DNA of 64,000 nucleotides. It comes from Aeromonas jandaei (lineage in GTDB: Bacteria; Pseudomonadota; Gammaproteobacteria; Enterobacterales; Aeromonadaceae). A program made the translations under genes and the position numbers. The notes beneath the pieces are model-generated. The model was not told where the DNA came from. It did no database searches and saw only the letters and a list, made by a program, of their open reading frames with translations. Location of the stretch: positions 2,014,001-2,078,000 of the forward strand of contig NZ_CP149571.1 of assembly GCF_037890695.1 (NCBI RefSeq). Direction: 5' to 3'. This document shows, piece by piece, positions 19,626 through 27,710 of the stretch (within the stretch, counting starts at the first letter, position 1; the number at the start of each line of letters is the position of its first letter).

Positions 19626-21062
19626 ATGGGAAGAACATCGTTTGTCATCAATCCTGAAAGGCTGAAGGGTTTGCGTGTTGAGTCAGGCATGACCCAAGAA
19701 ATGTTGATGAGTAAGGCTTACAAGATTTTGGGGCGCTCTCCAGAGGCCGCTCCAAAAACCCTCATTGGTCATTACCAACGAGTAGAAAAGAACGGACATA
19801 CCAGCAAGGCTTTGGCAAATGCTCTAGCTCAAGTGCTTGAAACAACAGTAGAGGTATTACAAGGAAAAGACACTCCTGAGTCTTATCACTATATGGATAA
19901 ATTAGTCAAGCAACTAAAAGCACAGCTGGAACTTGGCAATAACCAAGCACTTAATAATGAGTTTTCTGAGTGGCAAAGCAAATATAATAGTCAATGTCCT
20001 GATATGAACGAAGATATCTATGATTTTGCAAGAGATCTTGGCATCCAAATAGAGCTGGCTCAATTGATTGGTCAAAAAGATGAGTTAATAAAACTCCAAG
20101 GTATTACAGGTTGGAGCAGAGAGCAAATACTAAACCCTGCAAATGTACATGGCCACTGGTTTGTACGTAAGACTGTAATGAATTCAATAAGTACAAGTTT
20201 GGAGTATGGCCTTGGTGAGATTATGTGGGAGGTACGAGATGTCATCAAGAAGGTGGGCCATTTCTATACAGATGATATGCATGTCAACGTTAAGCATGCA
20301 TATCCCTGGATACACATAGATCTTATCCATCCAAGAATTAGTGATTTCCATAAAACCACCTTCATTTTCTCAAGGACATTACCGAAGCCTGATGGACTAA
20401 AATGGGTATCACCCAGTGAGGCTGATAAATGGATGTTGTCTGAGCTAGACCGAATAGCATTTGATGAAGCTAATTTTGTAACCTTAAATGATGGTTTTAT
20501 TTATCCATCAGACATAAAAAATTTAAGACTGAAAATCATTGAGATAACTGATCATGCTAAGAGCAGGATTGCATATTCCGAAGGTTGGTTAACTGACCAA
20601 GAAGATTCGGTGTTTGAAAGCTTTTTAGCTAGTGGTAGAGCTCACTACTGGATTGTTAATAAGCTTACTGGTGGTCTAGCAGAGGGGTTGCGTGCTCATC
20701 TTAATCATCTCCCCGAGGTCTCATGGAAAGTCGATGCTAATAATGGAAGAATTACTTTAACCTGTGACTCATGGAAGTTATCTGCGGAAAAACGTGCAAA
20801 ACTTGGCTTTTACGATCTAAGTTACACTATTTCGTTAGTTGAACTAATGCCTGATGGTAGCTATCGAGCAGCACCGTGGTCTAAAAAAGGCATAGAAGAT
20901 GCCGCTAATAATATAACAAGACAATTACAGTGGGCATGGGCATGGGCATCAGAAGATTTTGCTTCTGATGATGAGCAGATAAACCTACATTTTCAAGAAA
21001 GAACCAAGCTTGGAGAAACAATTGTAGATTTCACTAAGGCATCCTCGCTGGAGGAGTCATGA
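19626..21062 (+). CDS. HTH-domain protein paired with a HicA-like toxin
   Basis: 478 residues. The first 80 or so residues resemble an XRE-type helix-turn-helix (LKGLRVESGMTQEMLMSKAYKIL ... LIGHYQRVEKNGHTSKALANALAQVL). The remaining 400 residues are not recognised and contain no membrane segments. Its stop overlaps the start of the next gene by four bases (ATGA), so the two are translationally coupled. The combination suggests an autoregulated toxin-antitoxin-like unit in which this large protein would be regulator or antitoxin, but a 478-residue partner is unusual for a HicA-type toxin. Confidence 0.72.
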   Translation: MGRTSFVINPERLKGLRVESGMTQEMLMSKAYKILGRSPEAAPKTLIGHYQRVEKNGHTSKALANALAQVLETTVEVLQGKDTPESYHYMDKLVKQLKAQLELGNNQALNNEFSEWQSKYNSQCPDMNEDIYDFARDLGIQIELAQLIGQKDELIKLQGITGWSREQILNPANVHGHWFVRKTVMNSISTSLEYGLGEIMWEVRDVIKKVGHFYTDDMHVNVKHAYPWIHIDLIHPRISDFHKTTFIFSRTLPKPDGLKWVSPSEADKWMLSELDRIAFDEANFVTLNDGFIYPSDIKNLRLKIIEITDHAKSRIAYSEGWLTDQEDSVFESFLASGRAHYWIVNKLTGGLAEGLRAHLNHLPEVSWKVDANNGRITLTCDSWKLSAEKRAKLGFYDLSYTISLVELMPDGSYRAAPWSKKGIEDAANNITRQLQWAWAWASEDFASDDEQINLHFQERTKLGETIVDFTKASSLEES

Positions 21063-21268
21063 GATATTCATCTTCTAAAGAGGTAGATGATATTGTGCGG
21101 AAATATATCAGACGAAACTGGAGATACAAACGAGGTAAAAAACATGGCCTGTTATATCCCCCAAACTGTGGTTTATTTATTGTAGTACCAGGCTCCCCTA
21201 GTGATAGCCTTGCTGGGTTCATTTTTAGTCAAGAGATAAGGAGACTAGAAAGGCGTGTACAGATTTAG
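21059..21268 (+). CDS. HicA-like small protein
   Basis: 69 residues. The pattern VRKYIRRNWRYKRGKKHGLLYPP..LFIVVPGSPSD resembles the double-stranded-RNA-binding-like fold of HicA mRNA interferases: a basic helix, a catalytic-type His (KKHG), a turn and a conserved VP-containing strand. HicA toxins bind and cleave mRNA. The start overlaps the stop of the HTH gene. No HicB antitoxin follows; a terminator begins 9 bases after the stop. Moderate confidence for the fold, low for toxin activity. Confidence 0.62.
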   Translation: MRYSSSKEVDDIVRKYIRRNWRYKRGKKHGLLYPPNCGLFIVVPGSPSDSLAGFIFSQEIRRLERRVQI

Positions 21269-21424
21269 TTATCACCTGACACCGGCCTTAAACCGGTGTC
21301 TTGTTTACGCTTCTTTCATCCACCCTTCCTTTGGTATCAATTTCAGACCCTTTCACCATACTCTATCTATCATCCCTGATTACCAGCCCAATCCAGCACA
21401 TCCTCCAATGAGCTCACCTGGGAG
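21257..21424 (+). repeat. imperfect direct repeat A flanking the microcin cluster
   Basis: Starts GTACAGATTTAGTTATCACC and ends CCAATGAGCTCACCTGGGA. A related stretch in the same orientation lies at 27351-27541. Similarity is highest over the first 50 or so bases, which contain a terminator hairpin, and the last 25 bases, with a diverged middle. The microcin genes lie exactly between the two copies. Confidence 0.7.
21277..21306 (+). terminator. terminator after the HicA-like gene
   Basis: Perfect ACACCGG / CCGGTGT stem with an 7-base loop followed by CTTGTTT. It is part of direct repeat A. Confidence 0.75.
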
Positions 21425-21486
21425 GGACTAATCGCTACCCCTCTGCAACCAAGCAACCTGTCGAGCCAGCCATTCGTTACATAGAT

Positions 21487-21801
21487 CTAATGAATGCAGT
21501 GGCGGCTATGACCGATGAGTTTGAAGGCGTTGCTGACGTTATTGAGCACTTTGGTGGGCTCTAGCGGGCTGAGACTACGGCATGAGACTTCCTCGCTGGG
21601 TAGACATATGGCTTTACTATCCGCTTTGAAGACGAATGACCACTCCTTTTTGTGGGCAATACCATCTCCATACACACGATAATCACACTGTGCCCCTTGG
21701 TCTGTCAGCCAGGAAGCCCCAAGTGTCGCTATCACTTGGGACTCGATACTCCCCCTAAATTCTATGAACTTTACCGCCTTCCACATGTAGGTTGTAGTCA
21801 A
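21487..21801 (-). CDS. small unknown protein at the end of the microcin operon
   Basis: 104 residues if started at 21801; an internal Met at 21786 (MWKAVKF) gives 99. It overlaps the 3' end of the exporter gene by 32-47 bases and reads in the same direction. No signal peptide, membrane segment or known motif is seen; there are four to five cysteines. It could be a true last gene of the operon or a remnant brought in with the repeat that follows. Low confidence. Confidence 0.4.
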   Translation of the reverse strand: MTTTYMWKAVKFIEFRGSIESQVIATLGASWLTDQGAQCDYRVYGDGIAHKKEWSFVFKADSKAICLPSEEVSCRSLSPLEPTKVLNNVSNAFKLIGHSRHCIH

Positions 21802-23812
21802 CTAATCTAACCGCATCCTTTCGATGAGATATCATGATTTTTGTGCAAGGATACTTTAAAACTGCATTCAAAACGTCAAATTCATTCTCCATATCTAAAT
21901 TACTGGTTGCTTCATCTAGGAACAATATTTTTGGTGATTTATAAAAAGCTCTTGCCAAATATATTCTTTGCCTTTGACCTCCAGAAAACCCTGCGCCCAT
22001 TTCTGAGATGACAGTCTGATACCCCATAGGCATACTAACTATCGCGTCGTGTATACAGGCCATCTTTGCGGCCTGCTCAACTCTGAGTTGATTATGCTCA
22101 TGAGAAAAGGAGGATATGTTTTCACCAATCGTCCCTGATAATAAACAATCATCTTGCATTACCGTACCTGACAAGTTTCTCACAGCTCTGCATCCTAATT
22201 GTCGAATAGGTACTCCACCAATTAAAATCTCTCCCTCTGATGGGGATAATAATCCTAACAACAATTTTAATAAGGTGCTTTTACCACAACCGGATGCCCC
22301 TGTAATAACTACTGACTTACCAGATTCGATGATGCAGGATACCTCCCTAAAAATCCACGGGTCTCCATCAGAGTATCTGAATGAGACGTTTCGAACCTCT
22401 ATGGTCGGTAAAATATTATCTATACATACCTCGCCATCAAGGTCAACTTCAGGCGACTCTAGAGCAATATCAGCAAGACGTTCTGCATGCAATGAGAGCA
22501 TTTTAACCTCATAAAACAAATCGACTAACCTGCTAGCCCTGGATGTAAACTGACTTTTGTAAGCAATAAAGGCAAGTAACATGCCTAATGACAGCTCACT
22601 ATTTATTACGTTCGAACCTCCTATATATAAAATTGCCATACCTTCAACACCAAAGATAAAAGTATTCAAACTAGAAAACATTAGCAGTATCTTCTGAGTT
22701 TTAACATCTCTATTCTGAACATCAACCAATAGATTTTGCCAATTTGCCACACGCAGTGATGTTGTATTAGATATTTTGAGTGGAAGAATCGCCCTTATAG
22801 TTTCTAGAAAGAATGATTGCTCTTTAGCTGATAATACTATCCTCTCTTCTGATGCACTTCGAAGAGGTGAGTAAAACATTGCTCTCATTAATATATATGA
22901 GAATAGCGCTGTAATCACAACCAGTGCTAGTAGTGGGCTATAGAGGATCATCATCCCTAGTGTAATAATCATTACAATGCCATCAAGAACAGCAGTGATT
23001 GCGCCATTAGCGATCACATTTCTGATAGATGACAATGATTGGAATCTAGATACTATATCACCAAGATGCCTGCTCTCAAAATATCTCCAAGGAAGTTTAA
23101 CTAAATGGCCTAATAGATTAGTAGACCACTGTAATATTAATTGCTGGTTAAGATTTAAAGCCATCCAACCTTTAGCTACTCGAAATACCAAATCTATTGT
23201 TGTTAGTATGCAGCCCCCAATTACAACTAACTGTAAAAGACTATGATCTGATGAGACAAGAGCCCCATCAACTATCCACTGTGTTACCTGTGGAGTTAGT
23301 AATGATATTATCTCCAACGAGAACGTCAGCGCTAAAATGTTCAGCAATGACCGTTTCAAGCCTACAGAACGACCGATTAAGCTAGATAACTTAACTTTCT
23401 GAGATATTTCTTGAGGCTCAAACTTCTGGTTAGGCATCAATTCTAGCGCAACGCCAGTAAAGCTAGATGATGCCTCAGAAATGGATAAGCTACGGCGTCC
23501 TAGCGCGGGATTTATTATATATAATCTTTTAGCAGAGACCTTTTCTAAAATGACAAAGTGATTCATATTCCAATGTAGAATACATGGAACCTTAAGTTTA
23601 TTTAACTCTTCTAGCTCTAGCCTCAACGGGCGGCTAGAAAAATTCATTGCTTGAGCATATGAAATTAATTTAGATAAGTCAGTGCCTCTAGATGAAATAG
23701 AAAACCTTCTGCGTAATGAATTCAAGTCAGTTTGAAAACCATGATATATTGCAATCATGGCTAAACATGCTAGGCCGCACTCGTGCTTTTCTGTTTGAAG
23801 AACTGTTTTCAT
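21755..23812 (-). CDS. C39 peptidase-containing ABC exporter (CvaB-like)
   Basis: 685 residues: an N-terminal C39 double-glycine peptidase (about 1-130) with HECGLACLAM holding the catalytic Cys and WNMNHFVIL holding the His; a six-helix membrane domain (about 150-430); and an ATPase with Walker A TGASGCGKSTLL, signature FSGGQRQRIYLARAF and Walker B ILFLDEATSNLD. Such exporters cut the leader after a Gly-Gly-type site and pump the peptide out together with a HlyD-type adaptor and TolC. The position normally held by the triad Asp reads INPALG, with Asn. Start overlaps the oxygenase stop by 4 bases. It should process the precursor encoded at 25016-25342. Confidence 0.92.
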   Translation of the reverse strand: MKTVLQTEKHECGLACLAMIAIYHGFQTDLNSLRRRFSISSRGTDLSKLISYAQAMNFSSRPLRLELEELNKLKVPCILHWNMNHFVILEKVSAKRLYIINPALGRRSLSISEASSSFTGVALELMPNQKFEPQEISQKVKLSSLIGRSVGLKRSLLNILALTFSLEIISLLTPQVTQWIVDGALVSSDHSLLQLVVIGGCILTTIDLVFRVAKGWMALNLNQQLILQWSTNLLGHLVKLPWRYFESRHLGDIVSRFQSLSSIRNVIANGAITAVLDGIVMIITLGMMILYSPLLALVVITALFSYILMRAMFYSPLRSASEERIVLSAKEQSFFLETIRAILPLKISNTTSLRVANWQNLLVDVQNRDVKTQKILLMFSSLNTFIFGVEGMAILYIGGSNVINSELSLGMLLAFIAYKSQFTSRASRLVDLFYEVKMLSLHAERLADIALESPEVDLDGEVCIDNILPTIEVRNVSFRYSDGDPWIFREVSCIIESGKSVVITGASGCGKSTLLKLLLGLLSPSEGEILIGGVPIRQLGCRAVRNLSGTVMQDDCLLSGTIGENISSFSHEHNQLRVEQAAKMACIHDAIVSMPMGYQTVISEMGAGFSGGQRQRIYLARAFYKSPKILFLDEATSNLDMENEFDVLNAVLKYPCTKIMISHRKDAVRLVDYNLHVEGGKVHRI

Positions 23813-24963
23813 TTTTTATAGTAAGATATGACATCTTCGCGACATAAATTGTTTATAAGGTCGTCTATTTTATTAGCTAATAAATCTGGGTGCATTTCAC
23901 ACAATGTAGTAATGCTAATCCCTGGATTATCCATTATGCATTTAATTATCTTCCCTCCTGATGTATCCAAGTTTATTCTGGTACCATTTGATATAATAAA
24001 CTCACTATCTTTTTGGTATATAATAGAGGTATTCAAGTGTAGAGAGAAATCTCGTGGTATAGATTTTCCTTCAGTATTTCCGAAGATTTCCATGGCAAGA
24101 GGAGAATCGATCCTAACTCTATTCATGTGCTCCATGATAAATTGATCGTACAAGTCTTTATTATCTATGAGTTTGATAAAGTCCTCCCCCATTTGTTTAA
24201 TAGTTTGTTCATCATCATCCCATTTTATTAGTGACCTTCTTGCACTAAGGTAGTTAGGCATTAACTTCATCGCCCATTCTAGATATTGCATTGCATATGT
24301 TGGAAATGTTCCAAATGCGAGATGAAAAGTTGGTTCACCAAGTGGCAATGGGTTGTGCCACCACCCTCTCGGTATGTAAAGTATATCACCAGGCTCAAGT
24401 ATCAAGTCCATACATGGTTTTTCTGGACATGGATATGCGTGTTCATAGTCTTTGCTTTGTTGCATGTATAAAGGCATTTCAAGAGATGGTTCAAATATCT
24501 CCCATCTCTTTCTTCCAATGAGTTGTACTGCAAAGACATCACGAGTATCCCAATGTGCTCTAAATGAACTTTGCTCTCCAAACGCGACATAGGCACTACT
24601 GACGACTTCTCTATCAGTATACTCACCAATCTGTCTTGCAAGCATGCTCACAATTGGTTCATTGACTATCCTATTTGCAATTAGAGTTCCTCCTTTCCGC
24701 AGGTAGTCATATACAGCTGGTTTTATGAGTCTATGACGCAATACACCTATGTCTGAATAAGTTTCAACATAGTCGCCCTTAGGCCTTATACCATAGTATG
24801 CTAATTTAAAATCCTTGGATGAAACATCACTGCGGTTATAAATTCCATTTGCATCGTCCCAACTGAACTCATCACTATTTAAGACTTTTTTAAAAAGAAC
24901 TGGTTTTCGTTCTTGGTACACATCAATGAATTCTTTTTTGGTCATGCAGAAGTTGATTTTCAT
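23809..24963 (-). CDS. JmjC/cupin 2-oxoglutarate oxygenase in the microcin operon
   Basis: 384 codons from MKINFCMTKKEF, chosen over an upstream ATG at 25068 because of an AAAGGG ribosome binding site and because the longer form overlaps the precursor gene. The fold matches JmjC ribosomal-oxygenase-like enzymes (YcfD/RoxA): an iron-binding HWDTRDVFAVQLIGRKRWEIF-type HxD segment near residue 157 and the distal His in GDILYIPRGWWH near 215. The C-terminal 90 residues form a winged-helix-like region (SGGKIIKCIMDNPGISITTL ... LINNLCREDVISYY), like the YcfD C-terminus or a PqqD-like peptide-recognition element. It lies between precursor and exporter, so it is likely to hydroxylate the microcin. 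That role is inference; no microcin with such an enzyme comes to my mind. Confidence 0.85.
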   Translation of the reverse strand: MKINFCMTKKEFIDVYQERKPVLFKKVLNSDEFSWDDANGIYNRSDVSSKDFKLAYYGIRPKGDYVETYSDIGVLRHRLIKPAVYDYLRKGGTLIANRIVNEPIVSMLARQIGEYTDREVVSSAYVAFGEQSSFRAHWDTRDVFAVQLIGRKRWEIFEPSLEMPLYMQQSKDYEHAYPCPEKPCMDLILEPGDILYIPRGWWHNPLPLGEPTFHLAFGTFPTYAMQYLEWAMKLMPNYLSARRSLIKWDDDEQTIKQMGEDFIKLIDNKDLYDQFIMEHMNRVRIDSPLAMEIFGNTEGKSIPRDFSLHLNTSIIYQKDSEFIISNGTRINLDTSGGKIIKCIMDNPGISITTLCEMHPDLLANKIDDLINNLCREDVISYYKK

Positions 24964-25015
24964 GATAAAACCCTTTATTTGCTGGTGAGTCATTGACTCA
25001 CCAGCAGCCAAACAA

Positions 25016-25342
25016 TTACTTTTGATAATTTTGGCCAGCGTAATCACCGCCAGCCCAGTTAAAAGCATCTTCTATATAGCCAGTTGCCATACCACCATAA
25101 AAACCAACTTGAGTAGCAAGTACAGTCTCAGCACCAAAAGCTAGACCACCTCCAGCGGGGCCAAGAAATCCCATTGCGGCCCCACCTCCTACAGCTCCGG
25201 CAAAACCAGCCAAGTCTCCTTCGCCAGTAGCTACGGCATAACCTATATATCCAGCTCCGCCAGCAATACCTCCAACCGCAGCTCCAGCAGGGCCTATGGC
25301 GCCGCTAACTAACTCAAGATCTTCAATCGACAATTCTCTCAT
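25016..25342 (-). CDS. class II microcin precursor, colicin V-like
   Basis: 108 residues. The leader MRELSIEDLELVSGA is a textbook double-glycine-type leader (compare colicin V), with cleavage expected after SGA, leaving about 93 residues. The mature part is very rich in Gly and Ala with GxxxG-type spacing (AAVGGIAGGAGYIGYA, GFAGAVGGGAAMGFLGPAGGG), fitting membrane insertion, and has no cysteines and no serine-rich siderophore-attachment tail. It is followed on the same strand by the oxygenase and exporter genes. Ribosome binding site region is AAT-rich with GAGGTTTTAG upstream. Confidence 0.9.
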   Translation of the reverse strand: MRELSIEDLELVSGAIGPAGAAVGGIAGGAGYIGYAVATGEGDLAGFAGAVGGGAAMGFLGPAGGGLAFGAETVLATQVGFYGGMATGYIEDAFNWAGGDYAGQNYQK

Positions 25343-25569
25343 CTAAAACCTCAAAATATATTATCTAAGTAAGGTTAAAAATATAAAACATGCATATTTA
25401 AATTAGACAAATAGTATCTGCTGGTGTTTCTCCATTCATTGTGTGATTAATGTATAAATAGATAGAAAGTAAAAATACAGTTTGGATTTTCAGTTCAAGC
25501 AAAGATAATTATAAAGTTAATGGTTTTGATATTATCTTTGTGAGTCTTATTGCACTAAGAGTTCATTAC
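25343..25569 (-). promoter_or_regulatory. AT-rich leader region before the microcin gene, with hairpin
   Basis: Very AT-rich stretch between the candidate immunity gene and the precursor gene. A 10-bp stem CAAAGATAAT / ATTATCTTTG at 25500-25540 lies at its upstream end, and the remainder is a plausible promoter region, so the precursor, oxygenase and exporter may have their own promoter. No coding sequence is seen. Confidence 0.45.
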
Positions 25570-25803
25570 TTAGTTAACTTTACATAAAGCTAACGACAAC
25601 ACATCCAAAATAATCTTGTGTGTCTTGTTAGCAAAGGGAATCAGAACAACTATAAAAAGAATAAATGAAAGAGTGCTACCTTTTCGTTTCATATCCTTTT
25701 TTACGTAACGTAAGTATAGATAGTGAATTCCGTAAAATATAATTGCAGGCAATATCATTGCAATAATAAAAGCTATTGCTTCTATTATGAACCCCCAGCA
25801 CAT
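25570..25803 (-). CDS. small membrane protein, candidate microcin immunity protein
   Basis: 77 residues with two predicted membrane helices (AIAFIIAMILPAIIFYGIHYLYL and TLSFILFIVVLIPFA) separated by a basic loop (YVKKDMKRKG). Small two-helix inner-membrane proteins next to class II microcin genes are usually the self-immunity protein. It sits between the HlyD-type gene and the precursor on the same strand. Assignment rests on size, topology and position. Confidence 0.65.
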   Translation of the reverse strand: MCWGFIIEAIAFIIAMILPAIIFYGIHYLYLRYVKKDMKRKGSTLSFILFIVVLIPFANKTHKIILDVLSLALCKVN

Positions 25804-25841
25804 TTATACACTCCCAATCAAAAATTTAAATGCAAGCAAAA

Positions 25842-27116
25842 TCAGAACATTTTCCCTTTGATACTATAAATAGGCTCTAGAACCCACTCATATATCCTTC
25901 TTGTATCTTGATGAATATCAGCTTCTAGATACATCCCTGTTTTCAGGGTTTCTTTCCTCCCATACACATTGATAAATTGCTCATCCAAAGCAACAACGAC
26001 CCGATAAACCACATCTTTAGCATTACTACTTTGAATTGTATTTGCTACGTGTAATGGCAATTCCTGCACCGCATACGGCACACTTGATATGTCAATCACA
26101 GCACCATTGCCCATTCCAAACTTTTGATATGGATATGATGAGTATCGTAACTTTACCGATTGTCCCTTTTTTATAAAACCAAGCTGGTCTGAACTAATGT
26201 AAATGTGTGCATATAACTTCGCGTTACTAGGTATGATACTTGCTAATATCGTCCCTGCCGTTATAAATTGTCCAATCTGAGATGTTACGCCTGTGACAAT
26301 TCCGCTAACAGGTGTTCTTATACTCTGACTGTACCTTACATTGTTTTCAGATATTTCTTGCTGCAACGAAGCAATCTCACCATCTATTGCGTTTTTCTCA
26401 ATGACGTTTTTGGTTTTTAGATCATCTCTAATCGAGATTAACTCCAACCGCTCTCTAGTTAAACTTGAGTGAGTTCGCTCTAGTGTGTGTTGTTGTCCTT
26501 TTAAAGTTAGTAGTTCAGATTCTGCGAGCTGTAGCTGTGATAAGGAGATCACCTTATTATGAAAAAGCTGCTTTTGTCTTTTCATGCTTTCTTGTGCCAG
26601 TTCTATACGCTTTTTAAATAAAACCAGCTCTTCATCTAGTTTTAATAATTCGGATTCAAGACCACGCATTCGGCGCTCAGTAATTGAAGCCTGTTCATGA
26701 AATCTTGTGTTTGAGGCTATTCTGTTTTGCTCCAAGAGAATCTTACGCTTATTATACTGTTCAGATATCTTTTTTCGTATTCCTTCACTGCCACTAAACT
26801 GCTCACCAGAGATAACAAAAAGAGCTTCTCCTTTTTCCACCTCACTCTCATCAGCTACATTTATCCTTGTTAATACTCCAGCTGCACTTGAAGTTAATCT
26901 TAGAATGCCATGCTCAGGCATTAACAGACCTCTAGCAGTCGTTTTCTTTGTATATATCCCAAAGTATGAGAAGGAGACGATTAACAGCACAATCAAAACT
27001 GAAATTCCAGATGCCACTATATAGCCCCAAGGCTGATGCAAGAGGACAGTGCCAAATTTAGTTTCACGAATTGCAGATATAGCTTCACTACGGAATAGGT
27101 CAGATTCCTTGCTCAA
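25842..27116 (-). CDS. HlyD-family adaptor of the microcin exporter (CvaA-like)
   Basis: 424 residues. One N-terminal membrane helix (about 31-52), a biotinyl/lipoyl half-motif (LTSSAAGVLTRINVADESEVEKGEALFVI), a long coiled coil (about 110-250), the second lipoyl half (RTPVSGIVTGVTSQIGQFITAG) and a beta-barrel region. It would link the inner-membrane ABC exporter to an outer-membrane TolC encoded elsewhere. It is the first gene of the microcin group; the Fur-like operator lies 66 bases upstream of its start. Confidence 0.9.
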   Translation of the reverse strand: MSKESDLFRSEAISAIRETKFGTVLLHQPWGYIVASGISVLIVLLIVSFSYFGIYTKKTTARGLLMPEHGILRLTSSAAGVLTRINVADESEVEKGEALFVISGEQFSGSEGIRKKISEQYNKRKILLEQNRIASNTRFHEQASITERRMRGLESELLKLDEELVLFKKRIELAQESMKRQKQLFHNKVISLSQLQLAESELLTLKGQQHTLERTHSSLTRERLELISIRDDLKTKNVIEKNAIDGEIASLQQEISENNVRYSQSIRTPVSGIVTGVTSQIGQFITAGTILASIIPSNAKLYAHIYISSDQLGFIKKGQSVKLRYSSYPYQKFGMGNGAVIDISSVPYAVQELPLHVANTIQSSNAKDVVYRVVVALDEQFINVYGRKETLKTGMYLEADIHQDTRRIYEWVLEPIYSIKGKMF

Positions 27117-27181
27117 ATGTTAGAAACCCCATTTAGATGCCTCCAGTTAAGATGTGGAATGAATGTATCAAATGAATACCA

Positions 27182-27212
27182 GATTATCAATCGCTGATTG
27201 ATAATCATTTTC
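27182..27212 (-). promoter_or_regulatory. Fur-box-like dyad upstream of the microcin genes
   Basis: A perfect 11-bp inverted repeat GATTATCAATC-gct-GATTGATAATC (27182-27206) overlaps a 19-base match to the Fur consensus at 27194-27212 (14 of 19 by eye, including TGATAATCATT). It lies 66-96 bases upstream of the adaptor start. Iron-repressed expression is known for microcin V, so the placement makes biological sense. Confidence 0.65.
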
Positions 27213-27350
27213 ATTAATGACAAGTGGATCATTTTTGGATCACCGAACGATCAATAAATGACGTGAATGATAATTGCCAGGGCTATCAAGTATAGGTTTC
27301 GATATTGAACATGCGATCTATTATGTGTACCGTTGTTTCCCATATCGATT

Positions 27351-27541
27351 GTACAGATCTAGTTATCACCTGACTCCGGCCTCCAACCGGTGTCTTTTTT
27401 ACGCCACTTTCGTGCGCACTGCCATTGGAATCAATCTCAAGCCGTCTCCAACATGCTGTAACGGCCTGCTCTACCACCATCCTTCCATGTTGTCAGCCAA
27501 CTCCTACGCATCCTCTAAAGCCCAATGAGCTCGCCTGGGGA
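27351..27541 (+). repeat. imperfect direct repeat B flanking the microcin cluster
   Basis: Starts GTACAGATCTAGTTATCACC and ends CCCAATGAGCTCGCCTGGGGA, parallel to repeat A at 21257-21424. The terminator-like hairpin CTCCGG..CCGGTG is conserved with one mismatch. The rest of the stretch between 27213 and 27710 is AT-rich and holds the promoter of the CoiA-like gene; no other gene is seen there. Confidence 0.68.
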
Positions 27542-27710
27542 GTTGTCATATCTCTAAATCCAATTGGAACTTGATGAAGTTCAAAGTAATCAACTGTAAC
27601 TGTATGATTTTTCATAAAAATGTTGTAGTTACTCATGTAGTGAAAGCATCTAAATGAACTAAATAAAATGATGCGTTCTATTACATAATTCATTTATGGG
27701 TTGAATAGAT

